From Aidingimonas lacisalsi (GTDB lineage: Bacteria > Pseudomonadota > Gammaproteobacteria > Pseudomonadales > Halomonadaceae), in the NCBI RefSeq assembly GCF_008079445.1, contig NZ_VRYH01000005.1:124001-188000 (forward strand): a DNA stretch of 64,000 bases, read 5' to 3'. Below, piece after piece: positions 42,447 to 51,670 of this stretch (the first letter of the stretch is position 1; every line of letters starts with the position of its first letter). The notes beneath the pieces were generated by a model. It ran no database searches. It saw only the letters and a program-made list of their open reading frames with translations, and had not been told where the DNA came from. The translations under genes were made by a program, and so were the position numbers.

Positions 42447-43403
42447 ATGCTCGGCTGGTACCCGGGACACATGAACAAGGCTCGACGTCAGATTCAGGAG
42501 ACACTGCCCGAAATCGATGTCGTTCTTGAAGTCCTTGACGCTCGGCTCCCCTATTCCAGTGCCAACCCCATGCTGGCCGAACTTACCGAGCACAAACCCG
42601 TGTTGAAGATCCTCTCGCGTGCCGACCTGGCGGATCCGGCCCGCACGAATGAATGGGTCGAGCACTTCGATGCCCAGTCTCATACGCGGGCGCTGGCCGT
42701 CACCACCACCAACGCCAGGGAATTGAAGCAGATTCCCAAGCTGTGCCGCGACTTGGCCGGGCATGTACGGGCCGATCGTGACGTGCGCGTCATGGTGATG
42801 GGGATTCCCAACGTGGGTAAATCGACGCTCATCAACGGGTTGGCCAAACGAAAGATCGCCAAGACCGGCAATGAGCCGGCAGTGACCAAGCGCCAGCAGA
42901 AGGTCAGGATTGATGGTCAAGTTGCCCTCACCGACACGCCCGGCGTGTTATGGCCGAAGATCGAAGACCAGGCCTGCGCCTACCGACTGGCAGCTAGTGG
43001 CGCGATCCGCGATACCGCTATCGATTATGTCGATGTCGCCACGATCACCGCCGCCGAGCTAGCCAAGCGTTATCCCGACGCCCTGACGACACGCTACAAA
43101 TTGAAGACACTGCCTCCCTATACCCCGGACCCGCAGTCGGAAAGCGTGGACAGCGATGGGCCTCAGCAGATCGACTTCCTCGCACAGGCCGGATTCGACG
43201 GAGTCGCCATCCTCGGCGATATTGCCGCCAAACGGGGGGGATTACGCGCCGGTGGCGAAGTCGACCTGCACCGCGGCGCCGAAGTGCTGCTACATGAACT
43301 GCGTGATGGCAAACTGGGGCGCTTGACCCTGGAAACGCCCGCGGACATCCCGACGCCGGAATCCGTGAATGGCGGTATCGCTAAAGACACCGTTCAAACA
43401 TAA
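42447..43403 (+). CDS. YlqF/RbgA-like ribosome biogenesis GTPase
   Basis: The 318-residue protein begins MLGWYPGHMNKARRQIQE, the standard YlqF/RbgA N-terminus, with GAGGAG before the ATG. G-motifs occur in circularly permuted order: KILSRADLAD (G4-like), then MGIPNVGKSTLINGL (G1) and LTDTPGVLWPK (G3). RbgA-like GTPases act in late assembly of the 50S subunit. The C-terminal part is conserved but variable. The aminotransferase gene starts 23 bp downstream. Confidence 0.92.
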   Translation: MLGWYPGHMNKARRQIQETLPEIDVVLEVLDARLPYSSANPMLAELTEHKPVLKILSRADLADPARTNEWVEHFDAQSHTRALAVTTTNARELKQIPKLCRDLAGHVRADRDVRVMVMGIPNVGKSTLINGLAKRKIAKTGNEPAVTKRQQKVRIDGQVALTDTPGVLWPKIEDQACAYRLAASGAIRDTAIDYVDVATITAAELAKRYPDALTTRYKLKTLPPYTPDPQSESVDSDGPQQIDFLAQAGFDGVAILGDIAAKRGGLRAGGEVDLHRGAEVLLHELRDGKLGRLTLETPADIPTPESVNGGIAKDTVQT

Positions 43404-43426
43404 TCGCCGAGGCCGCTCTGACAGCA

Positions 43427-44677
43427 ATGGACACTCATCTCGACGCCCCTATGGATACTTCACTGCACAAATCCCACAAGCTCGACAACGTCTGCTATGA
43501 CATACGCGGCCCGGTACTCAACCATGCCAAACGTCTGGAAGACGAGGGACAACGAATACTCAAGCTCAATATCGGCAACCCTGCCCCCTTCGGCTTCGAA
43601 GCGCCCGAGGAGATTCTGCAGGATGTCATGCGCAACCTGCCCACCGCCCAGGGGTATTGCGACTCCAAGGGATTATATTCGGCCCGCAAGGCGGTCATGC
43701 AGGAGTGCCAGCGCAAGGAGATTCCCGGCGTTGGTATTGAGGATATCTTCATCGGAAACGGTGTCTCCGAGCTGATCGTGATGGCCATGCAGGCACTGCT
43801 GAACGACGGCGACGAAGTATTGATTCCTGCACCGGACTACCCCCTCTGGACGGCTGCCGCCAATCTGTCCGGCGGGCGCCCGGTTCATTACCTGTGCGAC
43901 GAGCAGGCCGATTGGGCGCCTGATCTGGCGGATATTCGCAGCAAGGTCACCAGTCATACCCGCGCCATCGTGTTGATCAACCCCAACAACCCGACCGGGG
44001 CGGTATACCCCCCTGAGGTCATCCGCGAGTTGCTGGCGATCGCACGTGAACATCGGCTAGTCGTGTTCTCCGATGAGATCTACGACAAGATCCTCTATGA
44101 CGAAGCCGAGCACGTATCCACCGGCTCGCTAGCCGATGACGACCAACTCGTGGTGACCATGAACGGGCTGTCGAAGAGCTACCGTTGTGCCGGCTTCCGC
44201 AGTGGCTGGATGATCCTCTCCGGCGGCGTCGCCAAGCATCACGCCAAGGACTTCGTCCAGGGGCTCGATATGCTGGCATCGATGCGACTGTGCGCCAACG
44301 TGCCGGCACAACATGCCATTCAGACCGCATTGGGCGGTTACCAATCGATCAATGACCTGGTCTTGCCCGGTGGGCGTCTACGAGCACAACGCGATATCAC
44401 CGTCGAGAAACTCAACGCCATTCCCGGCGTATCTTGTACCGTGCCCAAGGGCGCACTTTACGCCTTCCCACGGCTCGATCCGAAAGTATTCAATATCCAC
44501 GACGATGAAAAACTGGTGCTCGATCTCCTGCTACAGGAGAAGATTCTGCTGGTACAGGGTACCGCCTTCAATTGGCCGGATCCCGATCACGTGCGAATCG
44601 TCACACTGCCGTGGGCGGAGCAACTGGGAGATGCCCTGGAGCGTTTCGGTCGTTTCCTGGAGCGATACCGGCAATAA
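43427..44677 (+). CDS. alaA: AlaA-like alanine aminotransferase
   Basis: The 416-residue PLP enzyme has DIRGPVLNHAKRLEDEGQRILKLNIGNPAPFGF, close to AlaA/AlaC-type enzymes. INPNNPTGAVYP, FSDEIYDKILYD and the Schiff-base lysine in NGLSKSYRCAGFRSGWM are all present. It interconverts pyruvate plus glutamate and alanine plus 2-oxoglutarate. The first ATG (43427) and one eight codons later both have weak ribosome sites; the first is used here. Confidence 0.92.
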   Translation: MDTHLDAPMDTSLHKSHKLDNVCYDIRGPVLNHAKRLEDEGQRILKLNIGNPAPFGFEAPEEILQDVMRNLPTAQGYCDSKGLYSARKAVMQECQRKEIPGVGIEDIFIGNGVSELIVMAMQALLNDGDEVLIPAPDYPLWTAAANLSGGRPVHYLCDEQADWAPDLADIRSKVTSHTRAIVLINPNNPTGAVYPPEVIRELLAIAREHRLVVFSDEIYDKILYDEAEHVSTGSLADDDQLVVTMNGLSKSYRCAGFRSGWMILSGGVAKHHAKDFVQGLDMLASMRLCANVPAQHAIQTALGGYQSINDLVLPGGRLRAQRDITVEKLNAIPGVSCTVPKGALYAFPRLDPKVFNIHDDEKLVLDLLLQEKILLVQGTAFNWPDPDHVRIVTLPWAEQLGDALERFGRFLERYRQ

Positions 44678-44740
44678 GACCGGTGCCGATCGATACCAGC
44701 CAACGGCACATGACGAACCATTGATAAAAACGGCCAGGTG

Positions 44741-44770
44741 CTTGAAACACAACGGCCTAGGCCGTATCTA
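44741..44770 (+). promoter_or_regulatory. Sigma-32 (heat-shock) promoter of htpX
   Basis: CTTGAAA at 44741-44747 is an exact sigma-32 -35 element. After a 14-bp spacer, CCGTATCTA at 44762-44770 matches the -10 consensus CCCCATNTA at six of eight specified positions. It lies 62 bp before the htpX start, in agreement with htpX being a known heat-shock gene. The spacer includes the palindrome ACGGCCTAGGCCGT (44752-44765). Confidence 0.72.
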
Positions 44771-44831
44771 AGCTATCAGTGATCGCCCTGTCGGCGACTC
44801 GGATACAGACCACAGCGGGAGTTCTGGCAAC

Positions 44832-45734
44832 ATGATGAGAATCATTCTTTTCCTGGCGACCAACCTGGCAGTCATACTGATAGCCAGTATTACGTTGCGT
44901 CTGCTCGGCGTTGAGCCCTACCTCAATGCCAACGGGCTGAACATGAATGCGTTGCTGATTTTCTGCTTCATTTTCGGCATGGCCGGCTCACTGATATCCC
45001 TGTTCATTTCCAAGTGGATGGCCAAGCGCAGTACCGGCGCCCAAATCATTGAGCAACCTAGCAATGCCACCGAGAAATGGCTGCTCGATACCGTTGAGGA
45101 ACTCGCCCGTGACGCCGGCATAAAGACGCCGGAAGTCGGCATCTTTCCGGCCCAGCAGTCCAATGCCTTTGCGACGGGCTGGAAGAAGGATGATGCGCTG
45201 GTCGCTGTCTCCGCCGGTTTGCTCAACCGAATGAAACCGGAAGAAGTGCGCGCAGTACTCGCCCACGAGATTGGACACGTCGCCAATGGCGATATGGTTA
45301 CCTTGGCACTGATCCAGGGTGTACTGAACACGTTCGTGATGTTCTTCGCGCGCATCGTGGCCCATCTGGTCGATAACTTCCTGCGCAGCCGCGACAATGG
45401 TGGAGGCCTTGGCTTCATAGGCTACTTTGCGGTCGTCATCGTCGCAGAGATCGTATTCGGGCTCATCGCTTCGGTCATCGTCGCCTGGTTCTCGCGTTTC
45501 CGTGAATATCGAGCCGACGCCGCCGGAGCCAAATGGGCAGGCAGTGCGGCCATGATCGGCGCGCTGGGCCGTCTGAAAGCGGAAACCGAAATGCCCGACC
45601 AGATGCCGGATACGCTAACCGCCTTCGCCATCACCACAGGCCAGACGCGCAAGGTGATGGAACGGCTCTTTGCCAGCCACCCACCGCTGGACGATCGCAT
45701 CCGCGCGCTCAAGGAGTCCTCCTACCGGCAATGA
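44832..45734 (+). CDS. htpX: Membrane-bound zinc metalloprotease HtpX
   Basis: The 300-residue protein has two N-terminal membrane helices, the zinc site HEIGH at residues 145-149 followed by the downstream glutamate region ([17 protein letters not shown]), and two further membrane segments between them ([20 protein letters not shown] and [21 protein letters not shown]). It degrades damaged membrane proteins at the inner membrane together with FtsH. The ATG has GGGAG upstream. A sigma-32 promoter precedes it. It is convergent with pdxB. Confidence 0.96.
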   Translation: MMRIILFLATNLAVILIASITLRLLGVEPYLNANGLNMNALLIFCFIFGMAGSLISLFISKWMAKRSTGAQIIEQPSNATEKWLLDTVEELARDAGIKTPEVGIFPAQQSNAFATGWKKDDALVAVSAGLLNRMKPEEVRAVLAHEIGHVANGDMVTLALIQGVLNTFVMFFARIVAHLVDNFLRSRDNGGGLGFIGYFAVVIVAEIVFGLIASVIVAWFSRFREYRADAAGAKWAGSAAMIGALGRLKAETEMPDQMPDTLTAFAITTGQTRKVMERLFASHPPLDDRIRALKESSYRQ

Positions 45735-45739
45735 TGAGC

Positions 45740-46882
45740 TCATGAACGAACGCCGAACCCCGCCGCCGACAGCCATGGAGCCAACTCGGCGGCTTCCGCC
45801 TCGAGCGCTACGGTCAGTGTCGAAAATTCCCGTCGTCTGACCTCGCCTGTCCGGCAGGCATCGAAGCCTGCCGGCATCCCTTTCTCGCATCGAGCAAGCG
45901 TCAAGCGGTCGTGCTCCTGCCGCACGTCGTGCACGGCGCGCACGCATAATCGTAGCGCATCCCAGGGCGCTAGCCCGGCACTCAGGGTCAATGACGATAA
46001 TGCCGGTGGGGGTGTCAACGTATCGAAGCTCTGACGCCTTGGCAGCCCGAAACGAGTCGTGAGTGCGGTATATATCTGATGAGTCGCACGCAGCTTGCCA
46101 TCCAGGCTGTAACCGGCCACATGAGGGGTCGCAATGGCCACATGTCGCCATAACGCTTCATCGATGGCGGGTTCGTTTTCCCAGACATCGAGGATCGCCG
46201 TGACATCACCTTGCCGCTGTAGCCGATCACGCAGCGCGATACCATCCAGGCACTCCCCTCGCCCCGCGTTGAGTAACCAGGTCCCCGGCTTCAGAGCCGC
46301 GATCCGTCGGGCATCCAGCAAATGCCGGGTTGCGTCGTCTCCGTGGCCGACCAACGGCGTATGCAGGCAGATGACATCGCAGCGAGCGATGATGGTATCC
46401 AGATCGACGAACGTTTCGCTGGGTTCGGCTGCCGCTCGGGGTGGGTCGCATGGAAGACACTCGATGCCGAGTGCCGACAACCGACGAAACAACCGCCCCC
46501 CCACGTGACCAACGCCAACGATTCCCACACAGCGGCGATCCAACTCCGTGCCCTGACGCTGGGCCTCGGTCAACAAACAGGATAACACCTGGTCGACCAC
46601 CGCTTCGGCATTGCATCCGGGCGCACTGGCAAAGTCGATATCATGGGACATCAACGCTTCCCGATCGACATGATCGGTGCCAATGGTACAGGTACCGATA
46701 AAACGCAGGCGCGACCCAGCGACCAGGCGATCGTCGATACGGGTAATCGAGCGTGTCAGCAAGACCTCGGCATCGCGCACGGCGGCGGCATCGATCTCGC
46801 GTCCAGGCAGGCGCGTCAGTTCGCCGAGCTGGCCAAAGCACGCCTCCACCCCGGGGATATCTCGATCGGCGACGATGCGCAT
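45740..46882 (-). CDS. pdxB: Erythronate-4-phosphate dehydrogenase
   Basis: The 380-residue protein (ATG at 46882, AAGGAGG upstream) begins MRIVADRDIPGVEACFGQLGE as in PdxB. NAD binding is at GIVGVGHVGGRLFRRL. The catalytic Arg, Glu and His sit in LNAGRGECLDG, DVWENEPAID and TPHVAGYSLDGKLR. A C-terminal PdxB-specific domain follows. It oxidises 4-phosphoerythronate in the pyridoxal phosphate pathway. It ends 5 bp from the convergent htpX stop. Confidence 0.95.
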   Translation of the reverse strand: MRIVADRDIPGVEACFGQLGELTRLPGREIDAAAVRDAEVLLTRSITRIDDRLVAGSRLRFIGTCTIGTDHVDREALMSHDIDFASAPGCNAEAVVDQVLSCLLTEAQRQGTELDRRCVGIVGVGHVGGRLFRRLSALGIECLPCDPPRAAAEPSETFVDLDTIIARCDVICLHTPLVGHGDDATRHLLDARRIAALKPGTWLLNAGRGECLDGIALRDRLQRQGDVTAILDVWENEPAIDEALWRHVAIATPHVAGYSLDGKLRATHQIYTALTTRFGLPRRQSFDTLTPPPALSSLTLSAGLAPWDALRLCVRAVHDVRQEHDRLTLARCEKGMPAGFDACRTGEVRRREFSTLTVALEAEAAELAPWLSAAGFGVRS

Positions 46883-47001
46883 TGTCGGCCTCCTTGCGTC
46901 ATGGAGAAGGATCAGGCGGTTTGAGCCAAAACAGCGTGCCGTTACAATAACATGACTCGACACATGATGAGCCGTTCCCCACCCGCGCAGCAGGAGTCGC
47001 C

Positions 47002-47280
47002 GTGATCGTTCGCTGGGAAAGTGACCATGACTATGTTCTCGTGCATATCCATCAGGACATGTTCGGTGACTGGATATTCAGCCGCGCCTGGGGGCAGATA
47101 GGCACCCAATTCGGTGGCCTTCAGCATCGTCTGGCGGACGATCATACCCAGGCGCTGATGTGGCTGGATGACGAAGCCACCATCCAAGCCTCACGCGGTT
47201 TTAAGAAGGTGTTGGAAACCCAGGATGAAACACCTGAAGGGCAGGATGCCGTCCGCCAGCTATCGTTGCTTGAATCATAA
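47002..47280 (+). CDS. Small WGR-domain-like protein
   Basis: The 92-residue protein starts with GTG at 47002 behind GCAGGAG. It shows a WGR-like pattern: MFGDWIFSRAWGQIGTQFGG, with short flanking beta strands and a charged helix. WGR domains occur in PARP-type and DNA-associated proteins and bind nucleic acid; standalone versions are poorly known. No neighbouring gene suggests a partner. It is divergent from pdxB. Confidence 0.7.
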   Translation: MIVRWESDHDYVLVHIHQDMFGDWIFSRAWGQIGTQFGGLQHRLADDHTQALMWLDDEATIQASRGFKKVLETQDETPEGQDAVRQLSLLES

Positions 47281-47365
47281 GCCGTAAGCTACCTACTATG
47301 TCACTAGCGGCAACGATCTTGCGTACGGTTCGGCGCTGATCGCTCCGTATGCAGTCCGGATCGAG

Positions 47366-47689
47366 TCAGCCCAGATAGCGTCGTCCATCGCGCCAATATC
47401 CCATCGACGATGCATGGGACGCATCCGTTATCGCGGCGGCGTCGCGCAAGCAGCCCCGCTCGGCAAGCCAGTCAGCCAGGTGCTCAGGAGAGCGAGCGCC
47501 ATCGAATTCATACCCCGCCGCATCCACTAACACCGGGATACGCTCACCATAACGGGCCAGTAGCGTCTCATCGTCGGCGATCTCGACACGTGCAAGACCG
47601 ACCTCATCGCTACCGAGCCTGACGACTTGCGCTTCGAGCTGCTCACAGAGGTGGCACCCCAGTGTCGTGTAGAGCGTCAGTCGGATCAT
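47366..47689 (-). CDS. Glutaredoxin family (DUF836-like) protein
   Basis: The 107-residue protein has a thioredoxin-fold N-terminus with a CHLC redox motif (LYTTLGCHLCEQLEAQVV), IPVLVDAAG as the cis-proline segment, and EHLADWLAERG. It resembles the small YfcG/DUF836-type glutaredoxins. A roughly 25-residue C-terminal tail is extra. Its ATG overlaps the rlmKL stop (ATGA), so the two genes are coupled. Confidence 0.85.
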   Translation of the reverse strand: MIRLTLYTTLGCHLCEQLEAQVVRLGSDEVGLARVEIADDETLLARYGERIPVLVDAAGYEFDGARSPEHLADWLAERGCLRDAAAITDASHASSMGYWRDGRRYLG

Positions 47690-49914
47690 GCATCCTCTCT
47701 ATGTCGAATCAGAAAGACATGGTGCATGGCCGGGTTGCGCGAGAAGTCCGGATCGAAGGTCCGCGACGAGATATCCTCGACCGCATAGCGCTCGGTCAGA
47801 TCGCTATCGATGCGAAAGCGCCGCTGGTTGTTGGAGAAAACCAGGGTCCCCGCCGACGCCAGACGTGCCATCGCCAGGTCGACCAATCGAGGATGGTCAC
47901 GCTGAATGTCCAGGGTGTCATCCATCTTCTTGGAGTTGGAAAACGTCGGCGGGTCCATGAAGATCAAATCGAACTCGCTGCCGGCCGTCTCCAGCCAATG
48001 GATGCAGTCGTCTCTCACTACTCGATGGCGGCTGGGATCAAGCCGGTTCAAGGCGATATTGTCACGCGCCCAGTCGAGATAGGTATTGGAAAGATCGACA
48101 CTGACACTGTCGCTGGCACCACCGGACTCCGCCGTTCCCAACGCCACATGCACCGTGGCCGCTGCCGTATAGCAGAACAGGTTCAAGAATCGCTTGCCGG
48201 CCGCCATTTCCGCCAGCATCCGGCGAACAGGCCGGTGATCGAGAAATAGTCCCGTATCCAGATAGTCACGTAGATTGACCCAGAAGCGTGCCGACCCTTC
48301 CTGTACCTGGAAACGCTCACCACTCGCCGCCTGTTTCTGATACTGCGAAGTGCCCGCCTGACGGCGACGCTGTTTGACATGAACATGGTCGGCTCGTACA
48401 TCCAACACGTCGGGTATGACCGTCAGCGCGTCCATCAAACGACGCTGAGCTTGAGCAGCATTGACTGTCTTGGGAGGGGCGTATTCCTGCACGTGCACAT
48501 GCTCGCCGTAAATGTCGATGGCGAGGGCGTATTCCGGCATATCGGCATCATAGAGCCGATAGCAGGTTTCCCCGCTACGCTTGAGCCACTTTTTCAATCG
48601 CTTGCGGTTCTTTTCCAAGCGATTGGCGAACATACGGGCCCCTTCGCCATGAGGCGCCCCATCCTCAGGCGTTCCCTGTGCGACCTGGTCCTCACCGTCG
48701 TTCCCCGGCACATCGATCAGTAACAGCTTGCAGTCCAACGGCCCGTTCTTGAAGGCGTATTGTTTGTCGGCGCGCATGCCGGTTCGGTGGCCGAGATCCG
48801 GGTTGCCGGTAAAGAGTCCCAGGCGCCATCCAGGAAAGCTGCGCCGAGCGAGACTGCCAAGTTCGGTATACAGCGAGACCAGCTCGGGTAACTCGCCTAA
48901 CCGTTCGCCATAAGGTGGGTTGGTCATCAGCAACCCCGAGGCCTCCGATCGCAACTCCTCGGGACGCTGTAGCGTCGACAGCGATCCGCCCTCAAGTTCT
49001 ATCAACGCCGGGATGCCGGCACGCATCGCATTGGCCTTGGCTGCAGCGAGCGCCTGGGGGCTCTGATCGAATCCGAACAGCCTGGCCCGGCAGCGTTTCC
49101 GTCCGATGCTCGCCCGTGCTTCAGCTTCACGCTTGAGTTCATGCCAAACAGCGGGATCATGTCCCGCCCAACCATGAAAACCGAAGCGTTCGCGTCGCAG
49201 GTTGGGAGCCATATCGGCAGCCATGAAGGCTGCCTCGATCAGCAACGTGCCGGAACCGCATAGTGGATCGACCAAGGACTCTCCCGCCTTCGCTCGCTCG
49301 GGCCAACCAGCACGTATCAGTAATGCACTGGCGAGGTTTTCCTTGAGCGGCGCATGGGCCTGATCACGGCGATACCCACGCTTGTGCAAGCTCTCACCGG
49401 ATAAGTCGATACCCAGTATCAGTCGCCCACGATGCAGGTGGGCATAAAGCCGGAGATCCGGCGACCGCGTATCGATATGTGGCCGTGGATTGCCGGCGGC
49501 TTGCAGGGCGTCGACCACCCCATCCTTGACCGTCTGAGCACCGAAGCGAGTATGACGAATATGCGGCGACTGCCCGTGGAAATCCACCGCCAACGTCGTT
49601 CCTGAACGCCAATGCATCGTCCAGTCGAGCGCCCGGCTGGCCGCCTGCAATTGTTCGGGATGTTCGATCTCCTGCACCTGAGCAAGGCAAAGCACGATTC
49701 GGTTAGCCAGGCGCGACCAGAGACAGAAGCGATAGGCCTCCTGCAACGACGCCTGGAGGTGAACGCCTGCGACCGTGGTCTTGCCGATCCGGGCGCCGAG
49801 CGTCGCCAACTCGTCCGCCAACAGGTCTTCAATCCCTTTGGGGCAGGTGGCAAAAATATTCATATAATCAGAGGCTTGTGACATAGTCATTGACGGCGGC
49901 TCGAGCCCTGTCAT
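47686..49914 (-). CDS. rlmL: Bifunctional 23S rRNA methyltransferase RlmKL
   Basis: The 742-residue fusion has an N-terminal THUMP region (MNIFATCPKGIEDLLADEL onwards). A first Rossmann methyltransferase follows with DPLCGSGTLLIEAAF and MTNPPYGERLG, then a second with LNLFCYTAAATVHVALG and FDLIFMDPPTFSNSKKM. It makes m2G2445 and m7G2069 in 23S rRNA. An ATG near 49863 begins the THUMP domain; the ATG at 49914 is used because it has AGGA upstream. The glutaredoxin-like gene follows by overlap. Confidence 0.94.
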   Translation of the reverse strand: MTGLEPPSMTMSQASDYMNIFATCPKGIEDLLADELATLGARIGKTTVAGVHLQASLQEAYRFCLWSRLANRIVLCLAQVQEIEHPEQLQAASRALDWTMHWRSGTTLAVDFHGQSPHIRHTRFGAQTVKDGVVDALQAAGNPRPHIDTRSPDLRLYAHLHRGRLILGIDLSGESLHKRGYRRDQAHAPLKENLASALLIRAGWPERAKAGESLVDPLCGSGTLLIEAAFMAADMAPNLRRERFGFHGWAGHDPAVWHELKREAEARASIGRKRCRARLFGFDQSPQALAAAKANAMRAGIPALIELEGGSLSTLQRPEELRSEASGLLMTNPPYGERLGELPELVSLYTELGSLARRSFPGWRLGLFTGNPDLGHRTGMRADKQYAFKNGPLDCKLLLIDVPGNDGEDQVAQGTPEDGAPHGEGARMFANRLEKNRKRLKKWLKRSGETCYRLYDADMPEYALAIDIYGEHVHVQEYAPPKTVNAAQAQRRLMDALTVIPDVLDVRADHVHVKQRRRQAGTSQYQKQAASGERFQVQEGSARFWVNLRDYLDTGLFLDHRPVRRMLAEMAAGKRFLNLFCYTAAATVHVALGTAESGGASDSVSVDLSNTYLDWARDNIALNRLDPSRHRVVRDDCIHWLETAGSEFDLIFMDPPTFSNSKKMDDTLDIQRDHPRLVDLAMARLASAGTLVFSNNQRRFRIDSDLTERYAVEDISSRTFDPDFSRNPAMHHVFLIRHREDA

Positions 49915-50226
49915 GGTTCATATTCCTGTAATGTCGACTTGATGATGCACTTATGACAAATCGCTTGTCGACAGAACACCGGATGATGAGCTAGATGTAA
50001 AAGGGTAGCTACTGAAAAACGCATGCGTTTCCTGTTCGCGGACACCCTTGCGGCGTAGGCCTGACGTCAGGCATGCCCTGAACGTATCCTTCAGGCGCCG
50101 CGACAGCAGGTTGCCAAATCAACAACGCAGTTTCTGACAAGGGAGTGCCTGATACGCAACCTGATCATGAACGAGGACTATACGTTTGTTAGTCATCAAT
50201 CAACGCTTCCTTCAAGAGGCCATCCG
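49915..50226. promoter_or_regulatory. Palindrome-rich region upstream of rmf
   Basis: This 312-bp gap holds three perfect inverted repeats: AAACGCATGCGTTT (50017-50030), GCCTGACGTCAGGC (50059-50072) and CCTGAA/TTCAGG (50077-50095). It should contain the divergent promoters of rlmKL and rmf. The palindromes may be operators or RNA hairpins in a long rmf leader. rmf is known to respond to the stringent response elsewhere; a specific binder cannot be named. Confidence 0.45.
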
Positions 50227-50433
50227 ATGAAACGACAGAAACGTGATCGCTTCCAGCGTGCTTATGTTCACGGCTATAAAGCAGGCATTACAGGCCGTTC
50301 CCGTGATGACTGTCCTAGCCAGGATGTCAATCTTCGCGAATACTGGATGAGCGGTTGGCGTGAAGGTCGAGGGGATCAGTGGGCCGGAATGACCGGGGTC
50401 TCCGGCATACACAAGAACCCCATGGTGACGTAA
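50227..50433 (+). CDS. rmf: Ribosome modulation factor
   Basis: The 68-residue protein begins MKRQKRDRFQRAYVHGYKAG and has GRSRDDCPSQDVNLREYWMSGWREGRGDQW, very close to RMF. The ATG at 50227 has AGAGG upstream; in-frame sequence before it is not conserved. RMF drives 70S ribosomes to hibernating 100S dimers in stationary phase. An intrinsic terminator follows at 50454-50483. Confidence 0.96.
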   Translation: MKRQKRDRFQRAYVHGYKAGITGRSRDDCPSQDVNLREYWMSGWREGRGDQWAGMTGVSGIHKNPMVT

Positions 50434-50453
50434 CACTCCATCGTTGCCCTACG

Positions 50454-50483
50454 AAGGCCCGTGCCCAAAACGCGGGCCTTTTT
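50454..50483 (+). terminator. Intrinsic terminator of rmf
   Basis: AAGGCCCG and CGGGCCTT form an 8-bp stem around an 11-bp loop and are followed by a T-run (TTTTT). It begins 20 bp after the rmf stop. It could also serve the convergent pyrD transcript, whose stop is 58 bp further on. Confidence 0.85.
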
Positions 50484-50541
50484 GATGTACCCCATTCAGC
50501 CGATGCGGCACTCCACACGTGAGCAGTACAGTGTCATTTCG

Positions 50542-51561
50542 TCACTGTCCGGTCGTCGCCAATGCCTGCGCGCATTCTCCCACCAGCGCCGGCCCTCGAT
50601 AGATCAACCCCGAATACAGTTGCACGAGATCGGCACCAGCCTCACGCTTGGCGAGAGCGGCGCTTCCACTATCGATGCCCCCGACCCCGATGATAGGCAT
50701 ACCTGGCAATTGTCGACGCAACTCACGAACCACGATAGTCGACGCTTCATGCACCGGTCGCCCCGACAACCCGCCGTTTTCCTTGCCGTGACGCAATCCC
50801 GTCACTGCGTCGCGGGCAATCGTCGTATTGGTGGCAATGACGGCATCAATGGCATGCGTCGTCAGCGAACGGGCCACCAGAGCCACCTCATCACTGCTCA
50901 TGTCCGGCGCAATCTTGACGGCCAACGGTACGCGGCGGCCATTGGCTTGGTCCAGACGCAGAGACTCCTCCCGCAACGCACTCAGCAAGGCATCCAGATG
51001 CTCTCCAAATTGCAAATTGCGCAAGCCCGGTGTATTCGGCGACGACAGGTTCACACTGATGTAGTGTGCATGCGCATGCACCTTGGCAAGACACGTCAGA
51101 TAGTCGTCCACCGCACGCTCTACCGGTGTCGTCAGGTTCTTGCCGATATTGATGCCGATCACGCCGGTATAGCGACTCGACCGTACCCGAGCCACCAGAT
51201 GATCAACGCCGCGGTTATTGAACCCCATGCGATTGATGATGGCACCAGCTTCAGGTAGCCGGAATAGACGCGGGCGAGCGTTCCCCTCCTGGGGCCGAGG
51301 GGTCACGGTACCGACTTCCACGAACCCGAACCCCAGCGCTCCCAGGGCATCCAGGTGATCCCCGTTCTTGTCGAGCCCGGCAGCCAGTCCGACCCGATTG
51401 GGAAAATGCAGCCCCATCAACTCTACCGGGTCGTCGACCCGACCACCGCCCAAAACGCCCGCCATACCCAGGCGATGGGCCATATCCAGCGCTGAAAGCG
51501 TAATACCGTGAGCGGTTTCCGGATCCAACCGAAACAGTAACGGTCGCACGAATCGGTACAT
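50542..51561 (-). CDS. pyrD: Dihydroorotate dehydrogenase (quinone), class 2
   Basis: The 339-residue protein has the N-terminal helix of the class 2 enzyme ([26 protein letters not shown]) and [53 protein letters not shown] carries the catalytic serine region. It oxidises dihydroorotate to orotate at the inner membrane, using quinone. The ATG at 51561 has GGGAG upstream. It is convergent with rmf. Confidence 0.96.
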   Translation of the reverse strand: MYRFVRPLLFRLDPETAHGITLSALDMAHRLGMAGVLGGGRVDDPVELMGLHFPNRVGLAAGLDKNGDHLDALGALGFGFVEVGTVTPRPQEGNARPRLFRLPEAGAIINRMGFNNRGVDHLVARVRSSRYTGVIGINIGKNLTTPVERAVDDYLTCLAKVHAHAHYISVNLSSPNTPGLRNLQFGEHLDALLSALREESLRLDQANGRRVPLAVKIAPDMSSDEVALVARSLTTHAIDAVIATNTTIARDAVTGLRHGKENGGLSGRPVHEASTIVVRELRRQLPGMPIIGVGGIDSGSAALAKREAGADLVQLYSGLIYRGPALVGECAQALATTGQ

Positions 51562-51670
51562 GACGCTCCCTGTCGATGGAATGACGATAAAACGGCCGGC
51601 GAGTATAGCGCAGTCTCTCCGCCGGCCGCGAATCCATCATGAAACCTTCGTTACCAGTCCGGTGGATCGA

